Below, one piece after another: positions 1 through 6,272 of a DNA stretch of 11,416 nucleotides (the first letter of the stretch is position 1; each line of letters starts with the position of its first letter). A program made the translations under genes and the position numbers. The notes below the pieces were generated by a model. The model made no database searches and had not been told where the DNA came from. It saw only the letters and a list, made by a program, of their open reading frames with translations. The stretch comes from an uncultured Bacillus sp. (GTDB lineage: Bacteria > Bacillota > Bacilli > Bacillales > DSM-1321). The stretch lies in the NCBI GenBank assembly GCA_934215995.1, contig CAKQBC010000045.1:1-11416 (forward strand), read 5' to 3'.

Positions 1-547
1 CCATAAAGCTCTTAATGAAAGGGCAGAGCTCTTCAAAAATAAATTCCTTCACTTGATCATATTCATGATGCTGATAGATGATCTTGCCTGCATCCTTATC
101 TTCAATCGGTTCGATTGTCCTGAATAAATCGGCAAACTCGATTGACTCGGTATATGTAATGTCTTCAGGCAGCTGCACACGGATTGTCATGATCCCTACC
201 TGGAAAGGGCAGATTACGATATCGATGGAAGGGATTTCGAATGGGATTGAGATATACTTGCCCTGCAATTTGCCAGCACAGCCTAGCGCTTTTGAGAAAC
301 GCCGTATATCCCGCTTCTGATCCATTTTTTCCGGGAAAAGGAGCTGTTCGATATTCGGCAGGAAGAATTTCTCAAGCTTTCGGTGCTGCACTTGATACTT
401 GCCGTAAAACCTGTCCTGCTGGCTTGTTTCTTTCAGTTTGAAAAACTCGAATCCCTCATTTAGCATCCTGTCCATGAATTCTTCTGTCAGTCTTTCCTTT
501 ACTAAAAAAGGAAACATGAATTGATAATTTGATCCCTTTGTATTCAT
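1..547 (-). CDS. Conserved hypothetical protein, N-terminal part (runs off left edge)
   Basis: An open frame of 182 codons on the minus strand continues past base 1 without a stop, so only the N-terminus is visible. It begins MNTKGSNYQFMFPF. An upstream in-frame ATG at 553 abuts the AGGGGTG ribosome binding site with no spacer, while the ATG at 547 sits 6 bases from it, so I take 547. The visible part is soluble-looking and rich in charged and aromatic residues (for example KLEKFFLPNIEQLLFPEK, then ISIPFEIPSIDIVICPF near residues 100-120). No signal peptide, membrane segment or catalytic motif is seen. I do not recognise the family. Codon use resembles the neighbouring genes, and the unbroken frame with a good RBS makes it a real gene. 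Its C-terminal half, which may hold the defining domain, is outside the window. Confidence 0.8.
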   Translation of the reverse strand, partial: MNTKGSNYQFMFPFLVKERLTEEFMDRMLNEGFEFFKLKETSQQDRFYGKYQVQHRKLEKFFLPNIEQLLFPEKMDQKRDIRRFSKALGCAGKLQGKYISIPFEIPSIDIVICPFQVGIMTIRVQLPEDITYTESIEFADLFRTIEPIEDKDAGKIIYQHHEYDQVKEFIFEELCPFIKSFM

Positions 548-646
548 ATTCATCACCCCTAATACAGTACTGACGTTTCCCATATTGTTATATTTTCATA
601 GTTTTATCGGGTATTAACTGGCTGTTAGACCGCACAAAGAACTCTA

Positions 647-756
647 GAATGTACGAAGAGGTTGGTCAATGGGGGTGTACAGCCAGCAAACGCCCAATTA
701 GTTTAACTACCAATGAGTGAGGGATGTAAAACCCCCGCTCATTTACGTTTCACTTT
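647..756 (+). repeat. Intergenic repeat, copy A, with hairpin
   Basis: This ~110-bp unit is repeated in the same orientation at 962-1069, at roughly 70-75 percent identity by eye. Shared blocks include GAATG-ACGAA, TGTACAGCC, AAACG, CCAATGAG-G-GGGATG and ACGTTTC-CTTT. The right half folds: AATGAGTGAGGG (712-723) faces CCCCCGCTCATT (732-743), with one wobble and one mismatch. No reading frame explains it. It looks like a dispersed intergenic palindromic repeat or a MITE-like element. The family is not identified. Confidence 0.65.
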
Positions 757-961
757 ATAAAAATTTTTGTGCTTCTACTTTTTTCCCTATTCTGTTGAGT
801 GAAAACATCCAGAGATTACCTGAAAATAGGAAAGGCCTTAAATAGCTGCCGTGCGGATCTGTTTGATCTTCATCCGTTAATGCTAGCCTGGCTGACAGCC
901 GCAACAACAATGATATTTATTTAGCGATAATTGGATGTATGGCTTTGTTTGAAGAATTCAG
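757..961. other. Intergenic spacer between the repeat copies
   Basis: No gene, RNA gene or terminator is supported in this stretch. It holds a poly-pyrimidine run (about 772-790) and the segment CATCCAGAG (806-814), which recurs just after repeat copy B at 1074-1082. The spacer may therefore be part of a longer, more diverged repeat unit. A short open stretch on the minus strand here lacks a start codon and is not called. Confidence 0.4.
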
Positions 962-1069
962 GAATGAACGAATGGAAAGTGGGGGATGTACAGCCGGTAA
1001 ACGGACGATTGTTTCAATTGCCAATGAGCGGGGGATGAAGAAAATCCCCGCTGATTGACGTTTCTCTTT
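962..1069 (+). repeat. Intergenic repeat, copy B, with hairpin
   Basis: Second direct copy of the ~110-bp unit at 647-756. The hairpin is better preserved here: CAATGAGCGGGG (1022-1033) pairs with CCCCGCTGATTG (1046-1057) with a single mismatch and a 12-base loop. It lies 15 bases beyond the stop codon of the minus-strand hydrolase, so its hairpin could act as a transcription end or mRNA 3' stabiliser for that gene. There is no convincing T-tract on that strand, so this is inference. Confidence 0.65.
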
Positions 1070-1083
1070 GATGCATCCAGAGT

Positions 1084-1842
1084 TTACGATCTTGCCCAAA
1101 ATTTGTCTATTAATCTTATATGCTGCTCGGGATGCCGAAGTAAGAGTTCGCAATGGCCATACCCTTTTAGACAAGTGACTATTGCTTGTGGATAATGCTT
1201 CTGCAAGTAGCTTGCCGATTTTTTTGCTGCTGACTCATTAAGTGTTGTGCCGTAATAATAGAGCACATCCATATTTTCCATATTTAGATGTTTGGGCAAT
1301 TTATATTGGCCTGCTGACCTTACGCAATTCTTTATTGTGTCTGTGCTCATTGTATCCATCATTTCCAGGAAATAGGGCATGTATTGTTTTGGGATGAACG
1401 TTTTTTCGCATCTATTCAATGTTTTGGTGTCACGCAGCTGCGTTTTTTTCGTTAAGGTAGCATATTGTTTGATGAGCATGGATATTAAAATCTTGTTTTG
1501 CGGAACAAGCGGCGCACCATCCAAAAGCAGTTTTTCGATATGCAGATTGCTGTTCGCCCATAAAGAGGAAGCGATGGACCCGCCCAATGACATTCCGCAT
1601 ACGGCAAATAGTTCATCGCCATGTTCTTCAAGCAAATATTTTTCTATTTGCGCAGCTTCATCCTTTATTGAGGTGAATATGCTTTTATCCGAAGGGTTAT
1701 GCCCATTCAGTACCGGAACAATAACCTGATATCTTTGGCGGAAAAAATCGATATGCGTGTGCCAGACTTGCCAAGGCACCTGAAATCCATGAATTAGCAT
1801 AACCTTCTTATTTGTGGATTTCCCAAATTTAAGGATTTTCAT
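1084..1842 (-). CDS. Alpha/beta-fold hydrolase
   Basis: This is a 252-residue cytoplasmic protein with no signal peptide. Numbered from the chosen start, the oxyanion-side motif LIHGF is at residues 16-20, the nucleophile elbow G-M-S-L-G has Ser85, and a late G-Y-G-H-C supplies the catalytic His near residue 230. The third triad member is probably acidic, within the YYYGTTLNES region after strand 6. The set is typical of single-domain serine hydrolases (esterase or lipase-like). The substrate cannot be told. The start at 1842 is preferred over the in-frame ATG at 1851 because the AAAGGAG ribosome binding site abuts 1851 but lies about 9 bases from 1842. The gene stands alone, convergent with nothing and downstream of the dps terminator, so it probably has its own promoter in 1852-1940. 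I saw no clear promoter there. The family is certain; the function is unknown. Confidence 0.88.
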   Translation of the reverse strand: MKILKFGKSTNKKVMLIHGFQVPWQVWHTHIDFFRQRYQVIVPVLNGHNPSDKSIFTSIKDEAAQIEKYLLEEHGDELFAVCGMSLGGSIASSLWANSNLHIEKLLLDGAPLVPQNKILISMLIKQYATLTKKTQLRDTKTLNRCEKTFIPKQYMPYFLEMMDTMSTDTIKNCVRSAGQYKLPKHLNMENMDVLYYYGTTLNESAAKKSASYLQKHYPQAIVTCLKGYGHCELLLRHPEQHIRLIDKFWARS

Positions 1843-1940
1843 ATTCTCCATCTCCTTTCAGACCTTCCTGGCTGCATAGATGAGTGTGAAATCAGGCTAT
1901 CCCAATTAATCGGTGTTTTTGCTGTTATAAGGGGGAACAC

Positions 1941-1971
1941 AAAGCGCTTGGCCCATTCGGCCAAGCGCTTT
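1941..1971 (-). terminator. Terminator after dps
   Basis: A perfect 13-bp stem (AAAGCGCTTGGCC at 1941-1953 with GGCCAAGCGCTTT at 1959-1971) closes a 5-base loop. It begins five bases beyond the dps stop codon. The minus-strand tail is only moderately T-rich (TTTGTGTT), but the strong stem and its placement make termination of dps the natural reading. Confidence 0.8.
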
Positions 1972-1975
1972 TCAT

Positions 1976-2413
1976 TTAGTGCCCTATGTATGCTTTGAAC
2001 ATCCAAATGTTTTGCTCAAGCGATGATTTAATGCCAAGGAACAGGTCGGATGTTGCTTCGTCATTGACTCCTTGGGCTTTTTCGATGATATCGTTTATTT
2101 CATCGTTCAGCGTCTTGAAGTCTTCGAGCAGCGACTTGATCATATCATCGGCTGACTCTGAACCGTTTGCCTCTTTGATGGAGGACAGTTCGAGGCATTC
2201 TTTCAGCGTGCCGACCGGTTTCCCGCCGATTGTCAGGATGCGTTCGGCAATTTCATCGATATAACCGGCTGCTTCATTGTAAAGAGTCTCGAATTTTTCA
2301 TGAAGGGTAAAGAAGTTCGATCCCGTTACGTACCAATGATAGTTGTGCAGCTTAGTGTAGATGACCGTCCAGCTGGCGAGCTGGCTGTTCAGGGAACTGT
2401 GAAATTCTTTCAT
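1976..2413 (-). CDS. dps: Dps/MrgA-type DNA-binding mini-ferritin
   Basis: A 145-residue protein of the usual Dps length. Dps forms a 12-subunit shell that oxidises Fe(II), commonly using peroxide, and stores the iron, protecting DNA from hydroxyl radicals. The ferroxidase ligands are visible with canonical spacing: His26 (in LHNYHWYV), His38 (in TLHEKF), Asp53 and Glu57 (in YIDEIAER), the 12/15/4 spacing of Listeria and Bacillus Dps proteins. The N-terminal tail is short and not lysine-rich, so direct DNA binding is doubtful. The start is fixed by GGGAGG eight bases upstream of the ATG. The gene is followed by a strong hairpin and is therefore monocistronic. It is divergent from the manganese uptake operon, fitting a metal/oxidative stress theme. 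B. subtilis mrgA and dps are the closest functional counterparts; which one this matches cannot be settled here. Confidence 0.93.
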   Translation of the reverse strand: MKEFHSSLNSQLASWTVIYTKLHNYHWYVTGSNFFTLHEKFETLYNEAAGYIDEIAERILTIGGKPVGTLKECLELSSIKEANGSESADDMIKSLLEDFKTLNDEINDIIEKAQGVNDEATSDLFLGIKSSLEQNIWMFKAYIGH

Positions 2414-2438
2414 ATGAATGGCCTCCCGGTAAATTATT

Positions 2439-2453
2439 TTTATATAATTCTTA
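2439..2453 (-). promoter_or_regulatory. Possible PerR-type operator upstream of dps
   Basis: On the minus strand, TAAGAATTATATAAA matches about 10 of the 14 defined positions of the PerR box TTATAATnATTATAA and lies about 25-40 bases upstream of the dps start codon. PerR control of Dps/MrgA genes is established in Bacillus. The region is AT-rich, so a chance match is quite possible. Confidence 0.3.
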
Positions 2454-2533
2454 TTTTATCATAAAGAAGGACTCTTATCCGTTATGCCAGGAAAGCAAAA
2501 GTGGAGATATTGTTAAAATTTTTAGAAAAAAGG

Positions 2534-2562
2534 TTGCATTTTCCTGGGAATGGGCATATGAT
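2534..2562 (+). promoter_or_regulatory. Sigma-A promoter of mntABCD
   Basis: TTGCAT (2534-2539) and TATGAT (2557-2562) are separated by 17 bases. The expected start of transcription is near 2569, giving an untranslated leader of about 100 bases before mntA. The -35 is weak and the -10 is good. Confidence 0.65.
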
Positions 2563-2572
2563 TTTAAAAAAA

Positions 2573-2588
2573 GTTTCCTCTAGGCAAA
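2573..2588 (+). promoter_or_regulatory. MntR operator of the mnt operon
   Basis: GTTTCCTCTAGGCAAA reads on the other strand as TTTGCCTAGAGGAAAC, a close match to the MntR box of B. subtilis mntA and mntH (TTTGCCT-AGGAAAC type). It sits immediately after the predicted transcription start. Manganese-loaded MntR bound here would block initiation or early elongation, so uptake genes would be off when manganese is plentiful. Confidence 0.75.
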
Positions 2589-2668
2589 AAATAAAGTTCT
2601 AGGAAATAAAGATGGTTTGTACAAATAGTTTAACAGTAATCAAAAATAGTAGGGGAGAGGATGGTTTG

Positions 2669-3595
2669 ATGAAGCGAAACAAATGGTTTATGGCATTCCT
2701 GATCGCAGGATTATTCCTGCTGGGGGCGTGCGGAAAAGAAGAAAAACCGGCTGCCGATGGGAAAGTGAAGGTCACGGCGACCACCGGCATGATCGGGGAT
2801 ATTGCGGCCAATATAGGAGGAGACCATATCGAATTGGTTAGCCTCATGAAGCCAGGCGTAGACCCCCACCTTTATAAAGCTTCCCAGGGGGATATAAGCA
2901 AGCTGGAAGAGGCGGATATCATTTTATACAACGGATTGAACCTGGAAGGGAAAATGGAAGACATCTTTGAAAAAATGGAAGAAAACAAGCCGACGGTCGC
3001 TGTCAGCAAAACGGTCGATGAAACGGCGCTGCTTGATTCAGCTGATTATCCGGGGCAATACGATCCGCATATATGGTTTGATATCGATCACTGGATCAAA
3101 GCTTCCGAGGTCGTAAGGGATGAATTGATCAAGCTTGATGAAGAGCATGCGGACGACTATGAGAAGAATGCGGCTGCTTACATTGAAAAACTGAAAGAGC
3201 TGGATGAATATGCTCTAGAGCAGATTGCTTCCATACCGGAAGACCAGCGCGTGCTTGTTACGGCACACGATGCTTTCGGTTACTTCGGGGCGAAATATGG
3301 CATCGAAGTCAGGGGACTTCAGGGCATCAGCACAGAATCAGAGGTTGGTTCCAAAGATGTGAGTGAATTGAGGGATTACCTCGTTGAAAATAAAATAAAG
3401 GCTGTGTTTGTAGAATCGAGCGTACCGAAAAAGACGATTGAAGCCGTGATTGAAGGAGCAGCGCAGAAAGGCCATACGGTCAAAATCGGTGGGGAACTGT
3501 TCTCTGACGCCATGGGCGAAGAAGGGACAGAAGAAGGAACATATATCGGCATGTTCAGGCATAATGTCGATACAGTTGTGAATTCGTTGAAATAA
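2669..3595 (+). CDS. mntA: Manganese ABC transporter substrate-binding lipoprotein MntA
   Basis: A 308-residue cluster A-I metal-binding lipoprotein that captures Mn(II) outside the membrane and delivers it to the MntCD channel. The N-terminus is a lipoprotein signal (MKRNKW, hydrophobic stretch, lipobox LLGAC) with lipid-bearing Cys21. The four metal ligands of the TroA fold are present: His67 (VDPHLYKASQGD), His134 (YDPHIWFD), His200 (TAHDAFGYFG) and Asp280 (GGELFSDAMG), matching the H/H/H/D set of TroA rather than the H/H/E/D set of PsaA. The C-terminal SDAMGEEGTEEGTYIGMFRHN block closely resembles what I recall of B. subtilis MntA. AGGGGAGAGG lies 8 bases before the ATG at 2669; an upstream in-frame start at 2612 would spoil the signal peptide. 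It is the first gene of mntABCD, under the MntR box. Confidence 0.93.
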   Translation: MKRNKWFMAFLIAGLFLLGACGKEEKPAADGKVKVTATTGMIGDIAANIGGDHIELVSLMKPGVDPHLYKASQGDISKLEEADIILYNGLNLEGKMEDIFEKMEENKPTVAVSKTVDETALLDSADYPGQYDPHIWFDIDHWIKASEVVRDELIKLDEEHADDYEKNAAAYIEKLKELDEYALEQIASIPEDQRVLVTAHDAFGYFGAKYGIEVRGLQGISTESEVGSKDVSELRDYLVENKIKAVFVESSVPKKTIEAVIEGAAQKGHTVKIGGELFSDAMGEEGTEEGTYIGMFRHNVDTVVNSLK

Positions 3596-3610
3596 TAGGG
3601 GGAATTTGCA

Positions 3611-4291
3611 GTGGCTGATCCATTGAAGGTAGAAAACTTATCTGTAGCATATCAAAGAAAGGCTGTTTTAGAAAATGTATCTTTTTCCGTTCCGTCCGGC
3701 AATCTGATCGGGATCATCGGTCCGAACGGTGCCGGTAAATCGACATTGATCAAGAGCATCCTCGGGCTGGTTCCGCCGCTTTCGGGGAAAGTCGAGATGT
3801 TCGGCGAACGGTACGAATCGGTCCGGAAAAGGATCGGCTATGTGCCGCAGAAAGAGTCGGTAGACTGGGATTTCCCGACGAACGCCCTTGATGTTGTCAC
3901 GATGGGAAGATACGGCAAGCTCGGCTGGTTTAAAAGGCCGGGCAAAAAAGACAGGGAAATTGCCCTTATGTCCCTGGAAAAAGCGGGAATGGCCGATTAT
4001 GCAGACAGGCAAATCAGCTAGATGGCAAAAATCCCGCTGTGGTGATTATCTCAATCGGTGGCAATGATTTTTTACGCAAACTAGATAAAAGCGGAAGGGA
4101 AGACGGTTCTTGTCGTTCACCATGATCTCAATACGGTCAGGGAATATTTCGATTGGGTAATGATGCTTAACGTGTCCCTGAAAGGGATCGGCCCGACGGA
4201 AGACGTATTTACGAAAGAAAATCTGCACATCACATATGGCGGAAGGCTGGCTATGCTGGACTTGGATGCTTCCCCTATGATTGTCGGGTGA
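3611..4291 (+). pseudogene. mntB: MntB, ABC transporter ATPase, internally disrupted
   Basis: This should be the ATPase driving manganese uptake. It starts at GTG 3611, 7 bases after AGGGGGA and 15 bases after the mntA stop. Residues 1-136 are good MntB: Walker A GPNGAGKST (37-45), Q-loop Gln80 in GYVPQKESVDWDFP, ending ADRQIS. A TAG stop follows at 4019. From about 4088 the frame resumes as conserved MntB (KAEGKTVLVVHHDLNTVREY, including the H-loop, to YGGRLAMLD) and stops at 4291. Between them roughly 49 codons holding LSGGQ, Walker B and the D-loop are missing, replaced by about 69 bases of unrelated sequence. Both flanks share one frame. The 136-residue product cannot hydrolyse ATP productively. 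An assembly or sequencing chimera is an alternative to true gene decay. Confidence 0.88.
4019..4087 (+). other. Foreign fragment in mntB encoding an SGNH-esterase block
   Basis: Read in the frame beginning at 4021, this stretch encodes NPAVVIISIGGNDFLRKL followed by D-K, the hydrophobic strand plus GGND block (block III, oxyanion Asn) of SGNH/GDSL hydrolases such as TesA-type arylesterases. It has no relation to ABC ATPases and lies one frame away from mntB. The hexamer CTAGAT marks both edges (4018-4023 and 4081-4086). It carries no start or stop of its own and is not a gene, only a piece of one. Confidence 0.75.
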
Positions 4292-4301
4292 GGTGGCTTC
4301 T

Positions 4302-5231
4302 ATGGAATGGATACAATTGATAACGGATCCGAATTTGGCATGGATCCTGATGGGGACGATGCTGCTGGGGATCAGCAGCGGGGTCATCGGCTGCTTCGCC
4401 TATTTGCGCAAGCAGGCTTTGATGGGTGATGCATTGTCGCACGCGGCTTTGCCCGGTGTCTGTATCGCCTTTATGCTGACGGGCATGAAATCGATCCCTG
4501 TCTTTCTGGTCGGAGCGGTTATTGCCGGGATCATATCGACGTTTGCGATCGGCTATATTACGAGGGAATCAAGAATCAAACAGGATGCGGCGCTCGGCAT
4601 CATTCTGACTGTGTTTTTCGGTTTGGGGATCATGCTCCTTACCAAGATCCAGCATGGGAATTATGGAAACCAAAGCGGCCTTGATACGTTCCTGTTCGGG
4701 CAGGCGGCGGGGATGGTCCATTCAGATGTGACGGCAATGGCTGTTCTGTGCGTATTGCTGATTGTGACGACGTCCTTATTTTTCAAGGAATTTAAGCTCG
4801 TTTCTTTTGATCCCGGTTTTGCGAAAGGTATCGGCTTGCCCGTCAAATGGCTTGAACAGGCGATTATGCTGCTTGTCGTTGTGGCAGTTGTGGCGGGGAT
4901 CCAGGCGGTCGGTGTCGTGCTTATGTCGGCTCTCTTGATCACGCCGGCGGTCGCTGCACGGTATTGGACGAATAAGCTCCATGTCATGGTGTTTCTGTCC
5001 GGCTTATTCGGGGCTATCAGCGGCCTTGCCGGAAGCCTATTGAGTACGATGGCATCGAACATGCCGACCGGGCCGCTAGTCGTTCTGTCTGCGACTTTCT
5101 TATTCGTCGTGTCGCTATTATTTGCTCCTGCAAAAGGGCTGATCGCCCAGGCAAGGATAAGGTTGCAAGTGAAGAAAAATTTCCTTGCCTCGTACCAGGT
5201 GCCTGAGCGCGTGCGAAAGGAGGGATTCTGA
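4302..5231 (+). CDS. mntC: Manganese ABC transporter permease MntC
   Basis: A 309-residue integral membrane protein of the ABC-3 (TroC/ZnuB) family, with about eight to nine hydrophobic segments. It forms half of the transmembrane channel for Mn(II). Family signatures visible are QALMGDALSHAALPGV (about residues 38-53), KQDAALGIILTVFFGLGI, and AVGVVLMSALLITPAVAARY near residue 210. Two in-phase starts exist; the ATG at 4302 has GAGGTGG five bases upstream and begins 10 bases after the end of mntB, while the TTG at 4281 would overlap mntB and has no RBS. The protein ends in a short charged tail (VPERVRKEGF) and lacks the long C-terminal extension I recall on B. subtilis MntC. It is intact, although the partner ATPase gene upstream is broken. 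Confidence 0.9.
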   Translation: MEWIQLITDPNLAWILMGTMLLGISSGVIGCFAYLRKQALMGDALSHAALPGVCIAFMLTGMKSIPVFLVGAVIAGIISTFAIGYITRESRIKQDAALGIILTVFFGLGIMLLTKIQHGNYGNQSGLDTFLFGQAAGMVHSDVTAMAVLCVLLIVTTSLFFKEFKLVSFDPGFAKGIGLPVKWLEQAIMLLVVVAVVAGIQAVGVVLMSALLITPAVAARYWTNKLHVMVFLSGLFGAISGLAGSLLSTMASNMPTGPLVVLSATFLFVVSLLFAPAKGLIAQARIRLQVKKNFLASYQVPERVRKEGF

Positions 5232-6115
5232 TGCATGGAATGTGGATCATCATCATCGGTTCCCTGGTCACATGTGCATGTTCGGTCGTCGGATGTTTTC
5301 TTGTGCTCCGGAAGATGAGCATGGTCGGCGACGCCATCAGCCATTCTGTCCTGCCTGGGATTGTGATCGCTTATTTATTGAGCGGTTCGATGGATTCGGT
5401 GTTCATGCTTGCAGGAGCGGCTGCACTTGGATTGATCACGGTGTATTTAATCAATCTGTTTTCAAGTAGCGGGGTGCAGGAGGATGCGTCGATCGGGGTT
5501 GTGTTTACGGCTCTGTTCGCCATTGGCGTGGTGCTCGTCAGTTTGTTTGCGAGCCAGGTGCACCTCGATGTGGAGCATATCCTGTATGGCGAGATTGCCT
5601 ATGCGCCTTGGGATACGGTCAACTTCGCGGGACTCGAAGGGGTTCCGAGGGCTGTCTGGATGGTCGGTGCCGTTCTGCTCGTCAATATCCTGGTGATCGG
5701 CCTTTTCTACAAGCAGCTGAAATTATGCGCCTTTGATGCCGGATTGGCTGCGGCGCTCGGGATTCCGGTGGCATTCTTCCATTATCTTCTGATGACGCTT
5801 GTTTCTGTCACAACGGTTGCTTCCTTTGAAAGCGTCGGTGCGATTCTCGTGGTCGGCATGCTGATTGTCCCGGCTGCGACGGCCTATCTGCTGACGGATA
5901 AGCTGAGCGTAATGATTGCCTTGAGCTGCCTTGCCGGCATTCTCTCCTCGGTCGGAGGGTATTATCTGGCAGCTGTACTGGATGCCTCGATTGCTGCTTC
6001 GATGGTAGTTGTGGCTGGGCTGCTGTTCACGTTTGTCTTCCTGTTTTCGCCATCGCATGGCGTGGCAGGCAAAAGGATCAGACGAAGAAGGCTCATTAAG
6101 CAGGCGAAATACTGA
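5231..6115 (+). CDS. mntD: Manganese ABC transporter permease MntD
   Basis: A 294-residue membrane protein of the same ABC-3 family as MntC and presumably its partner in the heterodimeric channel. It has about eight to nine hydrophobic spans and the family motifs MSMVGDAISHSVLPGI (about residues 29-44), QEDASIGVVFTALFAIGV and SVGAILVVGMLIVPAATAYL. The final residues are strongly basic (GKRIRRRRLIKQAKY), consistent with a cytoplasmic end. Its ATG overlaps the mntC stop in TGATG, with AAGGAGGG eight bases upstream, so the two permeases are translationally coupled. A strong hairpin begins just after the stop and closes the operon. Confidence 0.92.
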   Translation: MHGMWIIIIGSLVTCACSVVGCFLVLRKMSMVGDAISHSVLPGIVIAYLLSGSMDSVFMLAGAAALGLITVYLINLFSSSGVQEDASIGVVFTALFAIGVVLVSLFASQVHLDVEHILYGEIAYAPWDTVNFAGLEGVPRAVWMVGAVLLVNILVIGLFYKQLKLCAFDAGLAAALGIPVAFFHYLLMTLVSVTTVASFESVGAILVVGMLIVPAATAYLLTDKLSVMIALSCLAGILSSVGGYYLAAVLDASIAASMVVVAGLLFTFVFLFSPSHGVAGKRIRRRRLIKQAKY

Positions 6116-6122
6116 GTATTTA

Positions 6123-6168
6123 AAAATGCCAAGGCCCACCCGGAAAACGGGGAGGGACTTGGCATTTT
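6123..6168. terminator. Bidirectional terminator between mntD and the lipoprotein gene
   Basis: AAAATGCCAAG (6123-6133) pairs perfectly with CTTGGCATTTT (6158-6168), with G/C-rich inner sequences (GCCCACCC, GGGGAGGG) extending the stem imperfectly. T-runs follow on both strands. It serves the mnt operon from the left and probably the convergent lipoprotein gene from the right. Confidence 0.85.
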
Positions 6169-6272
6169 GCTTTATCCGATTTTCAGACAGGCGGCAGTTC
6201 CTTTGTTTCAACATGGGAAACGAACGGGTATAGGGTTGCGGAACCTTCGCCTGCTGAAAAGTCACTATTTTT

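Noticed and set aside
755..921. Minus-strand open stretch reading LALTDEDQTDPHGSYLRPF and onward to a TAA at 755
   Set aside because: It has no start codon or RBS, is only about 50 codons, and lies in the spacer between two repeats. It could be a gene relic, but nothing supports a call.
647..1069. CRISPR array
   Set aside because: There are only two long, diverged copies about 200 bases apart, with no short regular repeats or spacers.
917..1174. Minus-strand 85-codon frame covering repeat copy B
   Set aside because: It overlaps the 3' end of the real hydrolase gene in another frame, and its codons are the repeat itself.
2612..2668. Upstream start for mntA at 2612
   Set aside because: It would place 19 polar residues before the lipoprotein signal and has no RBS, whereas 2669 has a strong one.
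4018..4086. Programmed excision of the mntB insert through the CTAGAT repeats (phase switching)
   Set aside because: Removing the stretch between the repeats would not restore the missing LSGGQ and Walker B codons, so no active gene would result.
4019..4087. Small mobile element or intron in mntB
   Set aside because: There are no terminal inverted repeats, no intron features, and host codons are missing as well as foreign bases added.
4661..5344. Minus-strand 227-codon frame antisense to mntC/mntD
   Set aside because: The plus-strand permeases show family motifs and coupled starts; the antisense frame has no RBS or recognisable domain.
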